64,000 bases of DNA, taken from Diphasiastrum complanatum. Taxonomy: Eukaryota > Streptophyta > Lycopodiopsida > Lycopodiales > Lycopodiaceae. Below are positions 34,683 to 47,019 of the stretch, one piece after another. Within the stretch, counting starts at the first letter, position 1. Each line of letters starts with the position of its first letter. Both the position numbers and the translations under genes were made by a program. The DNA is taken from NCBI GenBank assembly GCA_029204225.1, contig CM055103.1:7322866-7386865 (forward strand), read 5' to 3'. The notes beneath the pieces are model-generated. The model was given only the letters and a program-made list of their open reading frames with translations, was not told the origin of the DNA and ran no database searches.

Positions 34683-35311
34683 TTGTCACATAATGTATAT
34701 CAAGCCAGCGCATGAGCTCGCATGCAACAATAGCGCGCTGCCAGCGCACTATCAATCGGGTAGTTGGCAAGTAGTTTGCCATATATCTTACATAAAGTGA
34801 TGGGAACACCGACATGGCATAGCCATGAGGCCATGCCATTGCATTTCCCAGCCTATGATCAATGTGGTAAACATGCAGAGTAAATACGATCTACTCAGAA
34901 GGTGTTGGATCGCGATCCAGCGCCCTCTTTATGCCATTATTTTTCTTCTAAACAAAGCATATGAAAGCAAATATTGCTTATGCTACCATAAGTAAGCAGC
35001 AAAATATGTAGAAGCATACCAGTTCCTGTGCTTGTGCCAAATAGAGAGCCATAGATGGGCGCCTCCACGAGTAAGCCAGTATGAGGCAGAATGAGAAGAG
35101 GATGAGCAGAGAGAAACAAAGTGTGGGTGTTGGTAATGCTGCATTTCTTATATAGACTTTTGATGGAGAGTAAATTGGAGGGAAAGTAAACATTTGAATT
35201 CTGAACTTTGTCACAAACAAAACCATATACATCATATGGTAGCTAAAAAACCATTTGTCATGGTTACAAATACACTGACATGGTAAAGTTGTATAGCCTA
35301 GAGCATCGTGC

Positions 35312-35313
<2 letters not shown>

Positions 35314-35360
<47 letters not shown>
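35314..35360. repeat. GA microsatellite
   Basis: Uninterrupted GA run seen directly. Confidence 0.95.
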
Positions 35361-35362
<2 letters not shown>

Positions 35363-35839
35363 ATAAGTCTCTATCATTGTTGTGGATCTAGTTTTAATTG
35401 CTAGTGTTAATGGATCTAGTGCTAGATATGAATCATATGCATTTGTTGGATTATGAACAATGCTATCGCTGTCATGGGAATGAATCTCCGCGTGACAACT
35501 AGTTAATCCTCTTCATCTCCTTGATGCTTGTGTGCTTGGATCTAGGGTTGAGGGTGGATAGGAAATACCTACTACAATATCCATGCCATTGTAATGCGTG
35601 AGAGAAATCACAAAAATAAACTCAAATATCACTAAGAAGGCAACTTCATTCAAAACTAGCATCATCTTCTCAACAACAATGTCAAGAAAAATTGTTGTCC
35701 ATTCTCTATACTCCCTTGTGGCTTGCATTTCCAAGAGCTATAAAGGGCTTCAAATCCAACATAACATTTAACATGCATAAAAATTCACAACCATTTATAA
35801 TATGAGACCCTTTGATACAAATGGAAGATGGAAGAGGAG

Positions 35840-35841
<2 letters not shown>

Positions 35842-35915
<74 letters not shown>

Positions 35916-35922
35916 TCTCTCT
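35842..35922. repeat. CT microsatellite
   Basis: About 80 bp of CT with one CC interruption near the right end. Dipeptide frames on the minus strand are artefacts. Confidence 0.95.
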
Positions 35923-36269
35923 TTGCCAATACAATGGTCCACAAAAGAGTGACGTGGAAATGTCTTACATAGACAAGACTTGGGTTAGCGTTTAGAGGCT
36001 CATTTCTCGAAGTAGCCACCATCTAGGGCATCAAAATACAATGTATTGAATACAGTGTCTAACTTCACCATTGGTAGTCTACTTAGCAATTGATTGTAGT
36101 ATTTGTTGGCCTTTGCATCAAATGGCATAGTTAATACTTTTTCATCTATGTTCTCTATTTTTGCTAGGGCTTTGACTCTTTAAGTGTTACAGGTTTTTCC
36201 ATAAGATTTGTTGTGGCTAGAATTCCCTTCTAAATATCGTTGCGAGAATCTTTTTAAAAGTGTGCAATC

Positions 36270-36640
36270 GTTAGAAGGCATCTACCTTTTTGAAAGCCAT
36301 ATGCCATTGCAACTCAAGTTTGCCCCTATTTATAGTGGAGAGGAGGGCCTTGGCCTCAAAATCCTATTGGCCCATTTCTACCTCTCTAACTATTCAAACT
36401 TAAAAAAGAGTGGGAACCCATTCAAAATTGGAGGGAACCAAATTGAGTTTGAATTTGAACCAATTTTGGTGGGAGTCCCAACTTTATTCACTAACTTGAC
36501 ATTTAGGCCCTACGACATTAAAAGTCCCGCAAAAAGGCCTAAAGTCCTTTTGAAAAGGCAATGTAGTTGGGGCACCATGAATCAGTCGCCTTACAAAGTT
36601 AAATCTTGGGTAATAAGCAAGCTTGGTACTAAGGCAAAAC
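36270..36640 (-). repeat. LTR-like sequence, minus orientation
   Basis: The reverse complement aligns with 32.59-32.85 kb, including the GCGGGACTTTTAATGTC block, the GTCAAGTTAGTGAATAAA block and a TATA-like CCACTATAAATAGG. The plus-strand 149-residue frame across it (36208-36657) is therefore a chance frame in a repeat. Confidence 0.6.
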
Positions 36641-38006
36641 ACATAATTTTCCCTTAGCCGATGTATCTATATGAGTGCATGGGCCTAAATTGGACTTAGT
36701 TCTACATTGAGTCTTGATCTAAGTATTGGCATAGTTAATACTACCTCTACTATCACAAACATAAATATCCTTGATTCTCAGGTTTGTGAGCGCCTATATA
36801 CCCGTCCAACATTGGTATTGAGAGAGGACAATACAAGAATACAAATACAAAAGGCCACGATGCAAATTCTCATGGAAGACATGGATGAACCATTGTCATT
36901 TGGCGAGCATACTTAATTGACACCCAAGTCATAATCAAACACATGAGTCATAAAGTGGTAGTCAAGTGGAAGGTGATAGCAAGTGAAGTGAAGATTCAAA
37001 GCATCATATCATTATAGAGTTCTTTTCAATTTTGACGATGTGCATGGAAAAGATGCTCTTGATCTTTCACATCAACTTTTTTTCCTCCTCCTAGTAAAAG
37101 CTAAAATTAGAGAACATAAACGAGCTCTTTTTTCTCCTTGTGATTAAAAATACACAACATAAACTATCAAGATCACTATTTTATATTTTAATTGTTAACT
37201 TTTTCTTTCTTGAATGCAAAATCCTTACTTGGAAGATACCTTTGCATTGTTGAAGAGCATCAAATACTCAAAGATGCCTAGGAATTTATGGCTTTGCTCT
37301 TCCCCATGTGTGTTTGCATGAAAATGTCAATTTTTAGCATACACATGTGAATGTATGCATATACATTTTGAGAATGACGCTCTTAAAATATTAAAAGGTA
37401 GATTATGAAATCTAAAGTTTGCTCACTTACCTTTTGGTATATTATGCATTCTCAACTCCATATAATTTTTTCGAGAAAAACACTATGCTCATATTTTTTT
37501 TTTGACAAGATAAGATTCATAAGGTCGAGTAATAGTCATAAGAATGGGTCTTCTTGCCATCCTTTAGCTTCCAAAATTTAGAATTTTTAAGCTTTAGAAA
37601 GATATTTTTGATGATTGTATGTGCACGCACGCGCGATCTAGAGTCCCTTTTTTGCCGTTAAATGAGGAGGATTATATGGTGAAAACTTGTTCGAGAATCA
37701 CATGAGCTATTCAAAAAGCCCAAAAAATGCTCGCATTCAAAATGGCTTGCAAAAAGTGTTCAAAAAAGACACAATATCCATTATATAGTGGAAGGTGCTA
37801 GGTTGATGTTCCAGGCCAGCTAATGTTATGCCCAATAGAGAGTCCTAGACAAGGCATAATGTAGAGCTTTGGCTAGGCGACTTCCATTGGGTAATGGGAC
37901 CGTTCCATAGTACTTAAAGTTTGCTTTACACAGTAAGGAGTCCTAGGTGAGGCCTTGCCTAGGATTCTTCAATGGGTAGAACGTCCTCTACCCGGGTGAC
38001 ATTCAT
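36641..38006. other. Unassigned non-coding DNA
   Basis: AT-rich, no coding signal, with one short purine/pyrimidine alternation CGCACGCGCG near 37,627. Nothing else recognised. Confidence 0.5.
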
Positions 38007-38423
38007 TATGTAATGGCATTGTGACTTCCATGATACGTAATGCCTTGTGCTCAGGTGTCTTTTGTATTTTGGGACCACCTCTAGGAGCATAATGTCCATC
38101 CAATTTTCTCTCTCTTAGGAATCTGTCATTCTCTCTCCTCTCTCCGGTGAAATTCACTTTCTCTCTCCTCTCTCCGATGGAATGCAAGTTCTCTCTCCGG
38201 TGGAATGCATGTTCTCTCTCCTCTCCCCGGTGGAATGTGCATGTGCTATGTGGCAGCCCGTCATTGGCTGTCCACATCCACATTCCACCACAAACGTAAA
38301 AAAATTTGCAAAAAAAAAACTATGGCAAAAAAAAAAAACTGGTCCACGCGTACGGCCGTACGGCCATACCGTACGGCCAAATAACGAAAAAAAAAAAAAA
38401 ACTTCGCACAATGGCATTACGTA
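38007..38423. mobile_element. MITE-like unit with 17-bp terminal inverted repeats
   Basis: TATGTAATGGCATTGTG at 38007-38023 and CACAATGGCATTACGTA at 38407-38423 are inverted repeats matching at 15 of 17 positions. Between them are a minisatellite (38127-38236; TCTCTC/CTCC followed by GGTGGAATG, about four units) and long A-runs. The palindromic ACGGCCGTACGGCC also lies between them, near 38,350. No transposase and no clear target duplication, so the class is unknown. Confidence 0.5.
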
Positions 38424-38424
38424 G

Positions 38425-38540
38425 GGGAAGGCCCGAAGCCCTCGGGTCTTCCTTGCTGGTCGGGGCCTGCCCTCGGGCTCCCGCCCTTGGGCAAGGGCCC
38501 TCCCAACAAGGAAGGCCCTCAGGCGGGGCCTTCCCCCCCC
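38425..38540. repeat. GC-rich palindrome
   Basis: CTTCCTTGCTGG (38448-38459) and CCAACAAGGAAG (38503-38514) pair across a GC-rich loop containing further GGGCCC-type complementarity. It stands out sharply from the AT-rich surroundings. Confidence 0.7.
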
Positions 38541-39599
38541 ACTTAAAGTTTGGTTTCCCTAGTTATTGACCAAGTTCAAAGTAGAATAAACTAGCTTGAC
38601 ATGTTTTTTAATATTGTAGATTTTTAAAAAATTTAAATTAGACTCATCCTAACAATTTCCCTTAATATTGAGTCCATCTCATCCTTTGCAAAAGTCATCA
38701 CATATACCATTTTCCAACACGTACACTGCTCACAGAGAACCAACAAAGTCTTACAACCAATCAACTACCTCTTAAATTTGATGGCAAACCTTAAAAAATC
38801 AAGAAACTGAGATTGTGAATAACATAAATTAACTTTTTTTCAAATATTGACATATTTCATTGAATCACTTGTTTTTATATTGACTTTTATAACTTAAAAT
38901 GTCTCTTTTCTTGCAAACTTAGCTTGAAGTATTGTGATGTGAATGTAAGCTTCTTATTCAAGATTGTAGACTATTATAGTCGTATACCACTTTTCCTTCT
39001 GAGAACTTTAATAAATAGTTTGGGATGAGCGTATTTTGCACCATCACTCACTTGTCATTGATGATGCAGAAACCATCTTTGGATGGAAAGCAAGGGAAAG
39101 CAAGTCCATCCAAGGGTGGTAGTGGGAGCTTTACCATTTCTCTCTTCTTCTCCCCATCTCTCCTTGCTCTCCATAGTTGGATGGAAGGACCCTAGCAAGG
39201 GCCTAGTGAGGCAAAGATGGTAGGGCCCAACACTGTGGTGGGAGGAGGAGGAGGAGGAGTGCAAAATATGCTGATCCAGCAATTTGCAAGTGCACTTTTG
39301 AACTTGAACGAAAAATAGACCAACTTTGAAAGTTGTAGGAACTTGGACTTTGAAAAATAAGGACTAGATAGCGGGCGTGAGCAGGCCCGCTACCTTGTAG
39401 CAGGCCTACCCACGCCTGCTAACGGGCATAATTCGCGATTTGGGCCCTTCGACTGCCCTTCCGTTGGCAGGTGGTTGCACTATGGCTTGAACGTCTGTGT
39501 TCAGAGCCAATGAAAATGTGCCAGCTGTCCTATGAAAAAGTTGGGCGATTAGTAAGAAAAGTGCAAAAAACCAACAACCCAAGGCACAGTTAAAAAACA
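38541..39599. other. Unassigned DNA upstream of the SEC14-like gene
   Basis: No recognisable element. The frames present lack homology. Confidence 0.45.
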
Positions 39600-40945
39600 G
39601 GCTGAGCAGTGAGGGAGGCCTTATTTTCGTTGCATCCATCCAATAAGAAGACGCCTTCTCTGATATTGCTTGCTGCTCTCGCACACACGATTACTGACAT
39701 TGCACTTTACTGCAGCCGATCTCGCTCGATCCATCGCTCGATCGATCCATCGCTCGAGATCTGTCGAATAATCTACTCCTCTTTCTTCTGTCCTGCCCGA
39801 TCATCGTGCTAATGTAATGGCGCCATGAAAAGATCCGCTTCAATAGGTCCTAATTCTGTCTAAATTATTGTTTCGACTAGAAACATTGCTAACGCTTGTG
39901 GCTTCTATGCTAGCATTGCCCTCGCAGGCTGCTTTTTCTGGTTTGCGAGTGCTGATTGGCGTCGTTCTGCACGACCGGAGTATGTGTGGAGTCAGATCTG
40001 ATTCAAATGGTTGTTGATTTTATAGGATCTTTTGTTAACGTGGGAAATGTGCTTGTAGCATTCATAAAGGCGTTTGGGATAGAATCTTTGAGATTGAAGA
40101 GACGTGCTCTACCTTGTCACAGTCATAAATGTGGCTGCAGGGCATTGCATTTGGAGCTATAATCGGTTATTTTTGATTAAACATCTGCATCGTGCTTTCA
40201 TTCGAGGCTTCTTGCTCTTGTGAAGGATCGTTCTTAGGTTGTACGGAAACATCTTCTTAATATTGCATTGTGGCTTAGAAACGTGGATAGAAATCTGTTA
40301 ACCGCTTTTACTCATATTCTCAAATCCTTTCAACACGAACTTAATCAAGTTTGTGCTCATCATCTTTATTCAAGCGAAACGTATAGAATCCAGTTTTCGA
40401 CTATGACGTGATCAAGCGAATGCAATCGATACTTAGCCAATCAAATCAGTACGTGAACCGAGATATTTAAATTGACCTTTAGCATCTATAAGTTACCGCC
40501 TTCTTCTCTTTTAATAAAAGCAACTTATACTTTAGTATTTTGCATTTGATAGCCAAAGAGGAGTGCAGCAGTCCAATGGATTGCCCCACCATCAATCAAT
40601 CCGAACTATCGTCAGTTCTTCCTTGTCAGCCTACTTAAAATCGTTGGTGTGCTTCCCCTTGAAATCTTTTGATTATAAAGATCACAAACTTGAACTAAGT
40701 ACAAGAGATACGACCGGACATAAGTTGTAAGTGTCTGCCGTGAGTGCTCTCCGTCCCCAGCAACCATTGACCCAATGGCGCTGGGATGAATGTGTAAACT
40801 TGGACATTTTCAGATTTAAAATTGCCTTCTTAGAAAAAGCTGTGCCCGTGTTGGAAGCCAGTGCTCCGTTGCATTTTTTCATAAACGCAAAACGCAGCAA
40901 CTGATTTTACGATTCGGAAGAGGAATCTGCATCAAACTAGCAGGC
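39600..40945 (+). promoter_or_regulatory. Probable promoter and 5' UTR region of the SEC14-like gene
   Basis: The base composition changes near 39.6 kb to CpG-richer sequence, with a run of ATCGCTCGATCGATCCATCG-type repeats at about 39,720-39,765, as often seen in plant 5' untranslated regions. The start codon at 40946 is three bases after a CAG acceptor-like site, so a 5' UTR intron ending at about 40,943 is plausible. No transcription start or TATA box can be fixed by eye. Confidence 0.35.
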
Positions 40946-40997
40946 ATGGAGATGAACATGGAAGATTTAGAGCAGATGCAAGTTTTCATCGATGGAG
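40946..40997 (+). CDS. SEC14-like exon 1
   Basis: 52 nt from ATG, 17 codons plus one base, ending at a donor G|GTAAAGC. The peptide EDLEQMQVFIDG aligns with the short helix before the HQGY motif in plant SEC14 proteins. The nearby methionines at codons 3 and 5 are alternative starts, and the first is chosen because it is upstream and in frame. Confidence 0.82.
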
Positions 40998-41288
40998 GTA
41001 AAGCTTTCCTGTTTTCAGAATAAGGGTGACTGATGTTTTCAGAACTCTAAAAACCACAGTACCCAAGCTTTTTTGAAAGGAATTTATTGACTTGTAATCT
41101 AGAAATGGTCACTTGATGTGGATTTGTAGACTTTCAAGATATCCCGTTAAGAATCTGCTTGCGTATCAAATTTGAATCAAACGATTTGATCTGCAAAAAC
41201 CTTTATTCAAAAGTGACTGACAGTTCCGTGGTTTGTGGGGTTGCTGCTACTATTGGATGTGGATGCTACAATTTGCTACTGTCTTCAG
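40998..41288 (+). other. SEC14-like intron 1
   Basis: 291 bp, GTAAAG...TCTTCAG, phase 1. An alternative acceptor at 41,120 (TTTGTAG) would leave an open frame through to exon 2 and add about 56 residues not seen in family members. The longer form is less likely but possible as alternative splicing. Confidence 0.7.
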
Positions 41289-41317
41289 CCGATGAAAAGT
41301 TAAGGCGCTCTTTTCAG
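41289..41317 (+). CDS. SEC14-like exon 2 (29-nt micro-exon)
   Basis: Completes the split codon for A and encodes DEKLRRSFQ, matching the DEPLKKTFQ-type segment just before the HQGY motif in the family. Ends CAG|GTATGA, phase 0. Confidence 0.82.
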
Positions 41318-42446
41318 GTATGACCGCTAGAAGTTAGCTTTTAGTGCATATGTGGTGTGCATTATTCCCAAGCATGCTCTGAAAGCAACATTTCAGTTGT
41401 TGATCACGAAGCCCTGTTAGGCGTAATTTTGTTTTTTTGTCTATTTTGATATTCAAGTCGAGTTAACATAATGGCTTCTCAAAAGTCGAACTGGTTGCTA
41501 ATTGTTTTTTCCTTTATTATTTGACATGAAAGAAATGATGCTGGTCGCTAATTGCTGAACCATCCATGAGTTCTTATCTGTATATAATTTTAGATTTTTG
41601 ATTGTCTTTGATTTTCTAAACCCTTAACTGGAAGTATCAAAGAAGAATCACGTGCAGAATGAGCAGATGTAAAAATCAAAAGTTCTACTTAAATCTATCC
41701 AGATAAATGGTTTTCTTTAGATGCTTCTCCGAGTGGGATTGTGCTCGAAAGATGCAAATTAAGAAAATTTGAAAATGTATTGTAACTTGTGAACATCATT
41801 GCACAACTTTCAATGCGCTTCATGTATATCAAAGGATGTGTTGACCTCCTGGAGTTTTTATTGATTTATAGTCCTACATATGTAGAAGATGTTACAGCTT
41901 GCATTGGAACAGGTCTAGAGTGCTCAAAATAGAACCATACATTTCGTAAATTTTAAGAAAACTAAAACTTAAAGGAAGTAAATTTGATTTATCTCAAAGA
42001 GCCGAAAGATTGTTAGGGTGATCCGGATGGAATGCATTACAAACTGTCTAAGCGTAACCTCGATAGATGTCAACTTGATGCCTAAAAGTGGCCAATTTGT
42101 ACAACCTGTTCCCATTAAATTTTGTAGAAACATGTCATCTTGACGGAACCCCATACATAAACATGAAGGTGCTGGATTGGCTAGAAGAATGATAATGACT
42201 GTTGTAAGGAAACTAATCTGTGAAAGGTACATTTCTCCTCAGATTTCTTATGGGATACATATTCTCTAAGCATACTGTCTAACCGTCAGATTGTTAATGA
42301 CTTGCTAAGGTAAAGCTCAAAGTGGTCTATAGTCTTATGGATAATAGAAGTCTAGAAGGATTCAGTGAATCAACTATCATGATCAGTCACCAAATCAGTT
42401 GATAATCTATAAAATATTGAACAGTCGCTCAATCAATAGTTGAGAG

Positions 42447-42643
42447 GTGGAGGAGATAGGAATGGGGAGGGGTCCAGTAGGGGGGATCGAAGGAGTAGAA
42501 GGAGCACCATGGGGGCCTAGGCAGCATCACTGCCACCAACTTGCCAGGCAGTGCTACCGCGTCCTTTGGCAGCCCTGCCGCCTTGGCAACACATGTGGCA
42601 CGTGGGGGTGGGGTGGGGGGGACTCCTCCGCCGGAGAGGCATG

Positions 42644-42690
<47 letters not shown>

Positions 42691-43205
42691 AGAGATTATT
42701 TTGGTAAAGAGAGAGAAAAAGGAGAGATTGAGGAGTATGGCGGGTGTCTAGGGGTGAGAAAGAGAAGGAAGAATAGAGAGAGATTGTGAGAGAGAAGCGA
42801 TGTGTTGAAGAAGATGGTGGATCTTCCAAGGTCTCCAATCAATCTGACATAGTATCCTTATGCCATAGTTCCAAGCTGTTTCTCCGATGCGCCTACAGAC
42901 AAGCAATCAAAAGGCAAACAAAATACATTGAAGGGAGTTAAAAGAATATTAGGAGGGCGACACTTTGAATTTTTTAGAGAGTGGGGAGGCTTGTGAGTTG
43001 TGGGGAAGACTCTGAGTGAAGTAGGGGTAAGTGTAGTGAAGGGGTGGTGTAGGGGGTGAGGGAGAGTTGTGAGGGAGTTGTAATGACTAAAGAGAGAGAG
43101 GGTTAGGGTGCACTTCCCTAGGTTTACATAAGTCATGAAGCCATGTGGAAAGGTATGTAAGTGATTTATGACATGCATAGAAGGTAGTCGGCCTAACATT
43201 CAATG
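42447..43205. repeat. G-rich block with GA microsatellite
   Basis: A G-rich segment with a GA run at 42646-42684 and A/G-rich sequence to 43.2 kb. All frames here are compositional. No element ends recognised. Confidence 0.6.
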
Positions 43206-43562
43206 TTAGCCACTTTTGAGTTGGATTTTCTTTGTCATAACTTGGGAATTCATCCCAAGTGCAATCTTTCTAAGGGAGAAGTTTAGTAATAGTTATCAAT
43301 TTTTAGGCCCTTTTTTCTAGGCGTTGCCCATCTCCAGTTATGGAAAAGGGGTGATTAGTCCCTTGGCCCATCCCCGATCCTTATAGATTCCTTTGAGCCT
43401 TCATTATAGACTAATGAAAAGGCTTCATTATGGACTTGAAAAAGCCTTCCTAAGGTACCATTCTCTAGCTTAGCAAGCTTTCAAATTCTTCTTCTTGTTC
43501 TTCAGGCATTTCTTCAAGTACTTGCACATACATCCTAGAAAGTGCAGACGTCAAAACATACC

Positions 43563-43646
43563 ATTTAGAAATGGTTCATCATTATGTTTTCCTAAGCTCT
43601 TATATTTAGAAATGGTTCATGATTATGTTTTCCTAAGCTCTTAGAT
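43563..43646. repeat. ~42-bp tandem duplication
   Basis: Two near-identical units containing TTAGAAATGGTTCAT and TTATGTTTTCCTAAGCTC in direct succession. Confidence 0.88.
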
Positions 43647-43874
43647 TCTGATCTATTATGATGATCATTGTCTTAGGATGTCATAGGGTGATCCTTCCTT
43701 TTAGTGGATGTATCTAGGGACATTGCTATTCATAAAATTCATGGTTTCATTATCGTCTACTAATGTTTTTGAGCACAAATTTCATTCCATTTTTAGTTTT
43801 GAGATTTATTACGTGCCCACAAAAGGATTACATGACATGTATATTTCAATCTTATGTACCCAAAAGACATTAAA

Positions 43875-43876
<2 letters not shown>

Positions 43877-43922
<46 letters not shown>
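43877..43922. repeat. CT microsatellite
   Basis: Uninterrupted TC run seen directly. Confidence 0.95.
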
Positions 43923-43924
<2 letters not shown>

Positions 43925-44439
43925 CAAAAGCAATGTCTCGAATGCATTTTCGCTTTCAAGCCCTACCTTTCAAGTAGTATGCCGTAGGTCCTTGAGTTTC
44001 CAAAATATGGAGCCATTCCCTAATTTAGATTTGGTATTGTCAGGCAGTGCTTTTGCTATTCAGGGTGCCCTGCGCAAGGATTATCATGGCATTCGTGAAG
44101 TATCTTACGATGAAGATCCTTCACGTCTGGCACGAATACTTTTCCGTTTTCTCAACTACATACCTTCCTTCACGGTGTATGTCAAATAAGTATTGGTGTG
44201 TTCCGTAGGCAGCTTGTATAGTTTTTCTTTCTTTTGCATGTATATAAAGTTTGGACACGAGGGTAAGTCTCATGTTTTAAAAGGGGGGGAGACCTTTTGT
44301 TGAGGGTCCTCTTGTTACCTGTATGCAAATAATTTTTGTGGTTGTGTTATGTGAATGTTGATTCCAGTTTTGATTCTTATGTTGATAATAATAAGATAAG
44401 CACACTCACTAATAACTCACAAGAAGCTTCATCTACTTT

Positions 44440-45750
44440 TGCATCCCCTAGTGCACATGCATTTTCTTTACAGACTAGATGTGACCCAGCAAATGAGTTG
44501 GAGAAGTCCATCCGCACTCAGTTTAAACACATGCTAATTAGTGATATGCCAGAGGGATTGCCGCCTAGTCGGAACGTTGATCATCGTATTGAGCTCGTTC
44601 CAGGGGCAAGTCCGGTATGTAGGCCTCCTTATAGGATGAGCCTAAAAGAGGAAGAGGAAGTCAGAAAGATGTTGGAGGAGTATCTCAAGCTGGGGTACAT
44701 CCGTCCTAGTTATTCACCTTTCGCCTCTCCTATTTTACTTGTTAAGAAAAAGGATGGTAGTTTGCGGATGTGTGTAGATTACAAGGGATTGAATAAGATC
44801 ACTGTAAAGCACATGTATCCGATGCCCATGATTGATGATCTACTGGATGCGTTGCAAGCTGCAACCATTTTCAATAAAATAGATCTCAGAAGTGGATACC
44901 TTCAAATACAGATTCGAGATGAAGACGTCCAGAAGATGGCCTTCCGAACCTGTTTCGGTCATTATGAGTTCTGGTTATGCCATTTGGGTTAACCACTGCC
45001 CCAACCATGTTCATGATGCTCATGAACGATGTCTTGCGAGACTATATGGGCAAGTTTGTCGTCAATTTTATTGACGATATATTGGTTTTTAGTAAAGCGG
45101 TCGAGAAGCATGAGGTTCATCTCAAGACCGTACTCGGCAAGTTACAAGCTTCTGTCTTGTATGCCAATGCTCAAAAGACAGAGTTGTGTAAGACTCATGT
45201 TGAGTATTTGGGTCACGTAGTGACTGCTGAGGGTATTTCGGTTGACCCAGCCAAGGTGGTAATGGCTAAGAAGTGGCCGAGGCTTGCCGATATACGCCAA
45301 TTACAATCTTTCTTAAATTTTTGCAAGTTCTACCGACAGTTCGTTAGGAACTATTCCAAGGTAGCTGCTCCTTTGATGGACCAGTTACGGAAAAACAACA
45401 CTGTAGATCGATGGGTTGCTGAAGCTCAGCACAGGTTTTGAGAACTTGATGGAGGCACTGGCCACGGCTCCAGTTCTCAAGTTTGTTGATACCCAGAAAC
45501 CATTTCACCTCGAGACGGATGCAAGTGGCATTGCTGTAGGTGCAGTGTTGAGCCAAGATGGTATACCCGCACATGAGCAAGAGCTGTATGTGAGTACATG
45601 CGCTCAAGGTGTGGAGACATTATTTATACGGCGCCGAGTTTTAAGTGTACACAGATCATTATACTATAAAGTATTTTGCACTCAGCCAGATTTGTAAGGC
45701 CGCCAAGCTCAGTGGGCCGAGCTGATGCAGGAATTTCATTTGGAAATCCA
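44440..45750 (+). pseudogene. Ty3/gypsy reverse transcriptase-RNase H fragment
   Basis: The first frame (to 44992) has GLPPSRNVDHRIELVPGASP, SPILLVKKKDGSLRMCVDY and [10 protein letters not shown]. After a one-base frame change near 44,975 the second frame (44977-45441) has MPFGLTTAPTMFM, the catalytic FIDDILVFSK and EYLGHVVTAEGI. The third frame (from 45430) holds the start of RNase H ([18 protein letters not shown]) but is deleted and ends near [13 protein letters not shown]. Gag, protease and integrase are absent. Confidence 0.93.
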
Positions 45751-46330
45751 TTAAGAACTGAAGGCCACAGCTCTTCGTGAAGGCCAAAAATAAACTTGTG
45801 GACTACGATCCACTCGGGAATCTCTTCTGGAATCTTGATAAGCGTCTCACGATACTTATCAGCATATTCTTGCACCATGTACTGCCTCTGACGATGCAAA
45901 AACCAAGCATCCGTCGCACACACATGTTCATGTGGAGGAATGAACTGAGCTCTAAAAGCCCGCTTGAAAATTGCCAACCCTCCTCGGTTGGGGCCCGCTT
46001 CAAATCAAAATAATCGTTCCACTGATGCAACCACTGGTTTACAACATCAGTTGCTCTCTGGGAAGTATTTCGTGCGAAATGAGTAAGCTTAAAATCTTTG
46101 TCTAGGCAAAACCACCAACTTTAGAGGAGAGCATCTCTCGCATTTCTGCGATGGTCTTCTCCATACTATCCATGTGAGCTTGCACATAAGAGGAAACATC
46201 AGCAAACGAACTAGCAGCCACTAAAAGCGGGTTACAGTCAGGGCTAAGCACAGGGCTGGGTGGTGGTGATGGAAGAGCAACGGGAAGGCTAAGCGGAAAA
46301 TCAACTCTATCATCTTCCATTTTGAAACAA
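45751..46330 (-). pseudogene. Gypsy gag fragment, opposite strand
   Basis: The minus strand begins MEDDRVDFPLSLPVALPSPP, with a coiled-coil-like MDSMEKTIAEMREMLSSK. After a frame break it has a retrotransposon gag domain (FKRAFRAQFIPPHEH, YADKYRETLIKIPEEIPEW, KFIFGLHEELWP). It abuts the plus-strand RT fragment at about 45,750, so two broken gypsy elements meet here head-on. Confidence 0.8.
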
Positions 46331-47019
46331 AAACAGAGACAACACGAAATCAAGCTAGAAATTGCACTTATGAAACACACTCCGGAAAGGCACAAAGCCA
46401 AGGACAGGTTGTACTTCTCTTGCGTCCTACGTTGGTACAAAAGTCGGTAAAAAACTTTTTCTGGGCAACAAATTGGCTTGAAAGTTGAAAAAAACAGGAA
46501 AAAAGAGGGCTATTTGATGTCGAATTTCTTCCAAATGGCAAAAGCTTTTCATGAACCGTCAATTGGCAGTAGGTCGCCCTCCTACTAGGCCCAATCTGCA
46601 CCCTTAACAGCAGGAACCGGAGAAAAATCAGAGAAGTTACGCCCAATCCAAAAATCTGACCTGTTTTTTGCTTGAAAACTGACTTTTTGGTGAAACAGAG
46701 GCAAATCTGCTCCAAAACCAGCGTATGATGGCTCTATAGGATTGCTATGGATGCTAGGAACATGCTCCCAAAATCTGATCAGGATCTGAGAACGTTTCGG
46801 AGAGTTATGAGCGAAAAACCTTCAGAAAAAATGCGCTGCCCCTCCAAAACTTTGAAACTTTCTGAAATCTCAGAATTTGCAGCGTGAATCCCTGCTGATC
46901 TATAGCGACTGGCCACTAGAAATGATTTGAGACAGATCTCCCTCAAATCTGAGCACTGTAGACCAAGTTACGGTGAAAAAACCAAGCTTTTTCTCACTTT
47001 CTCTCTCTAGAATGGACGT
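46331..47019 (-). other. Probable leader of the gypsy gag fragment
   Basis: Non-coding sequence upstream (minus strand) of the gag start. No primer-binding site could be found, so its status is inferred from position only. Confidence 0.4.

Larger units (their letters stand above)
32891..36269. other. Non-coding DNA with simple and tandem repeats
   Basis: No domain-bearing frame. Contains an exact 40-bp tandem duplication (34603-34682), a GA run (35314-35360) and a long CT run (35842-35922). The minus-strand frame at 34978-35313 is hydrophobic and unrecognised, and I do not call it a gene. Confidence 0.5.

Noticed and set aside
34978-35313. Hydrophobic minus-strand frame of 111 residues
   Set aside because: No homology, no splice context and biased composition; probably chance.
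36208-36657. 149-residue plus-strand frame
   Set aside because: It overlaps an inverted LTR-like repeat that matches 32.6 kb and has no recognisable domain.
44977-45441. Possibility that the plus-strand gypsy RT is a domesticated host gene
   Set aside because: It has frame changes on both sides and a deleted RNase H, typical of decay.
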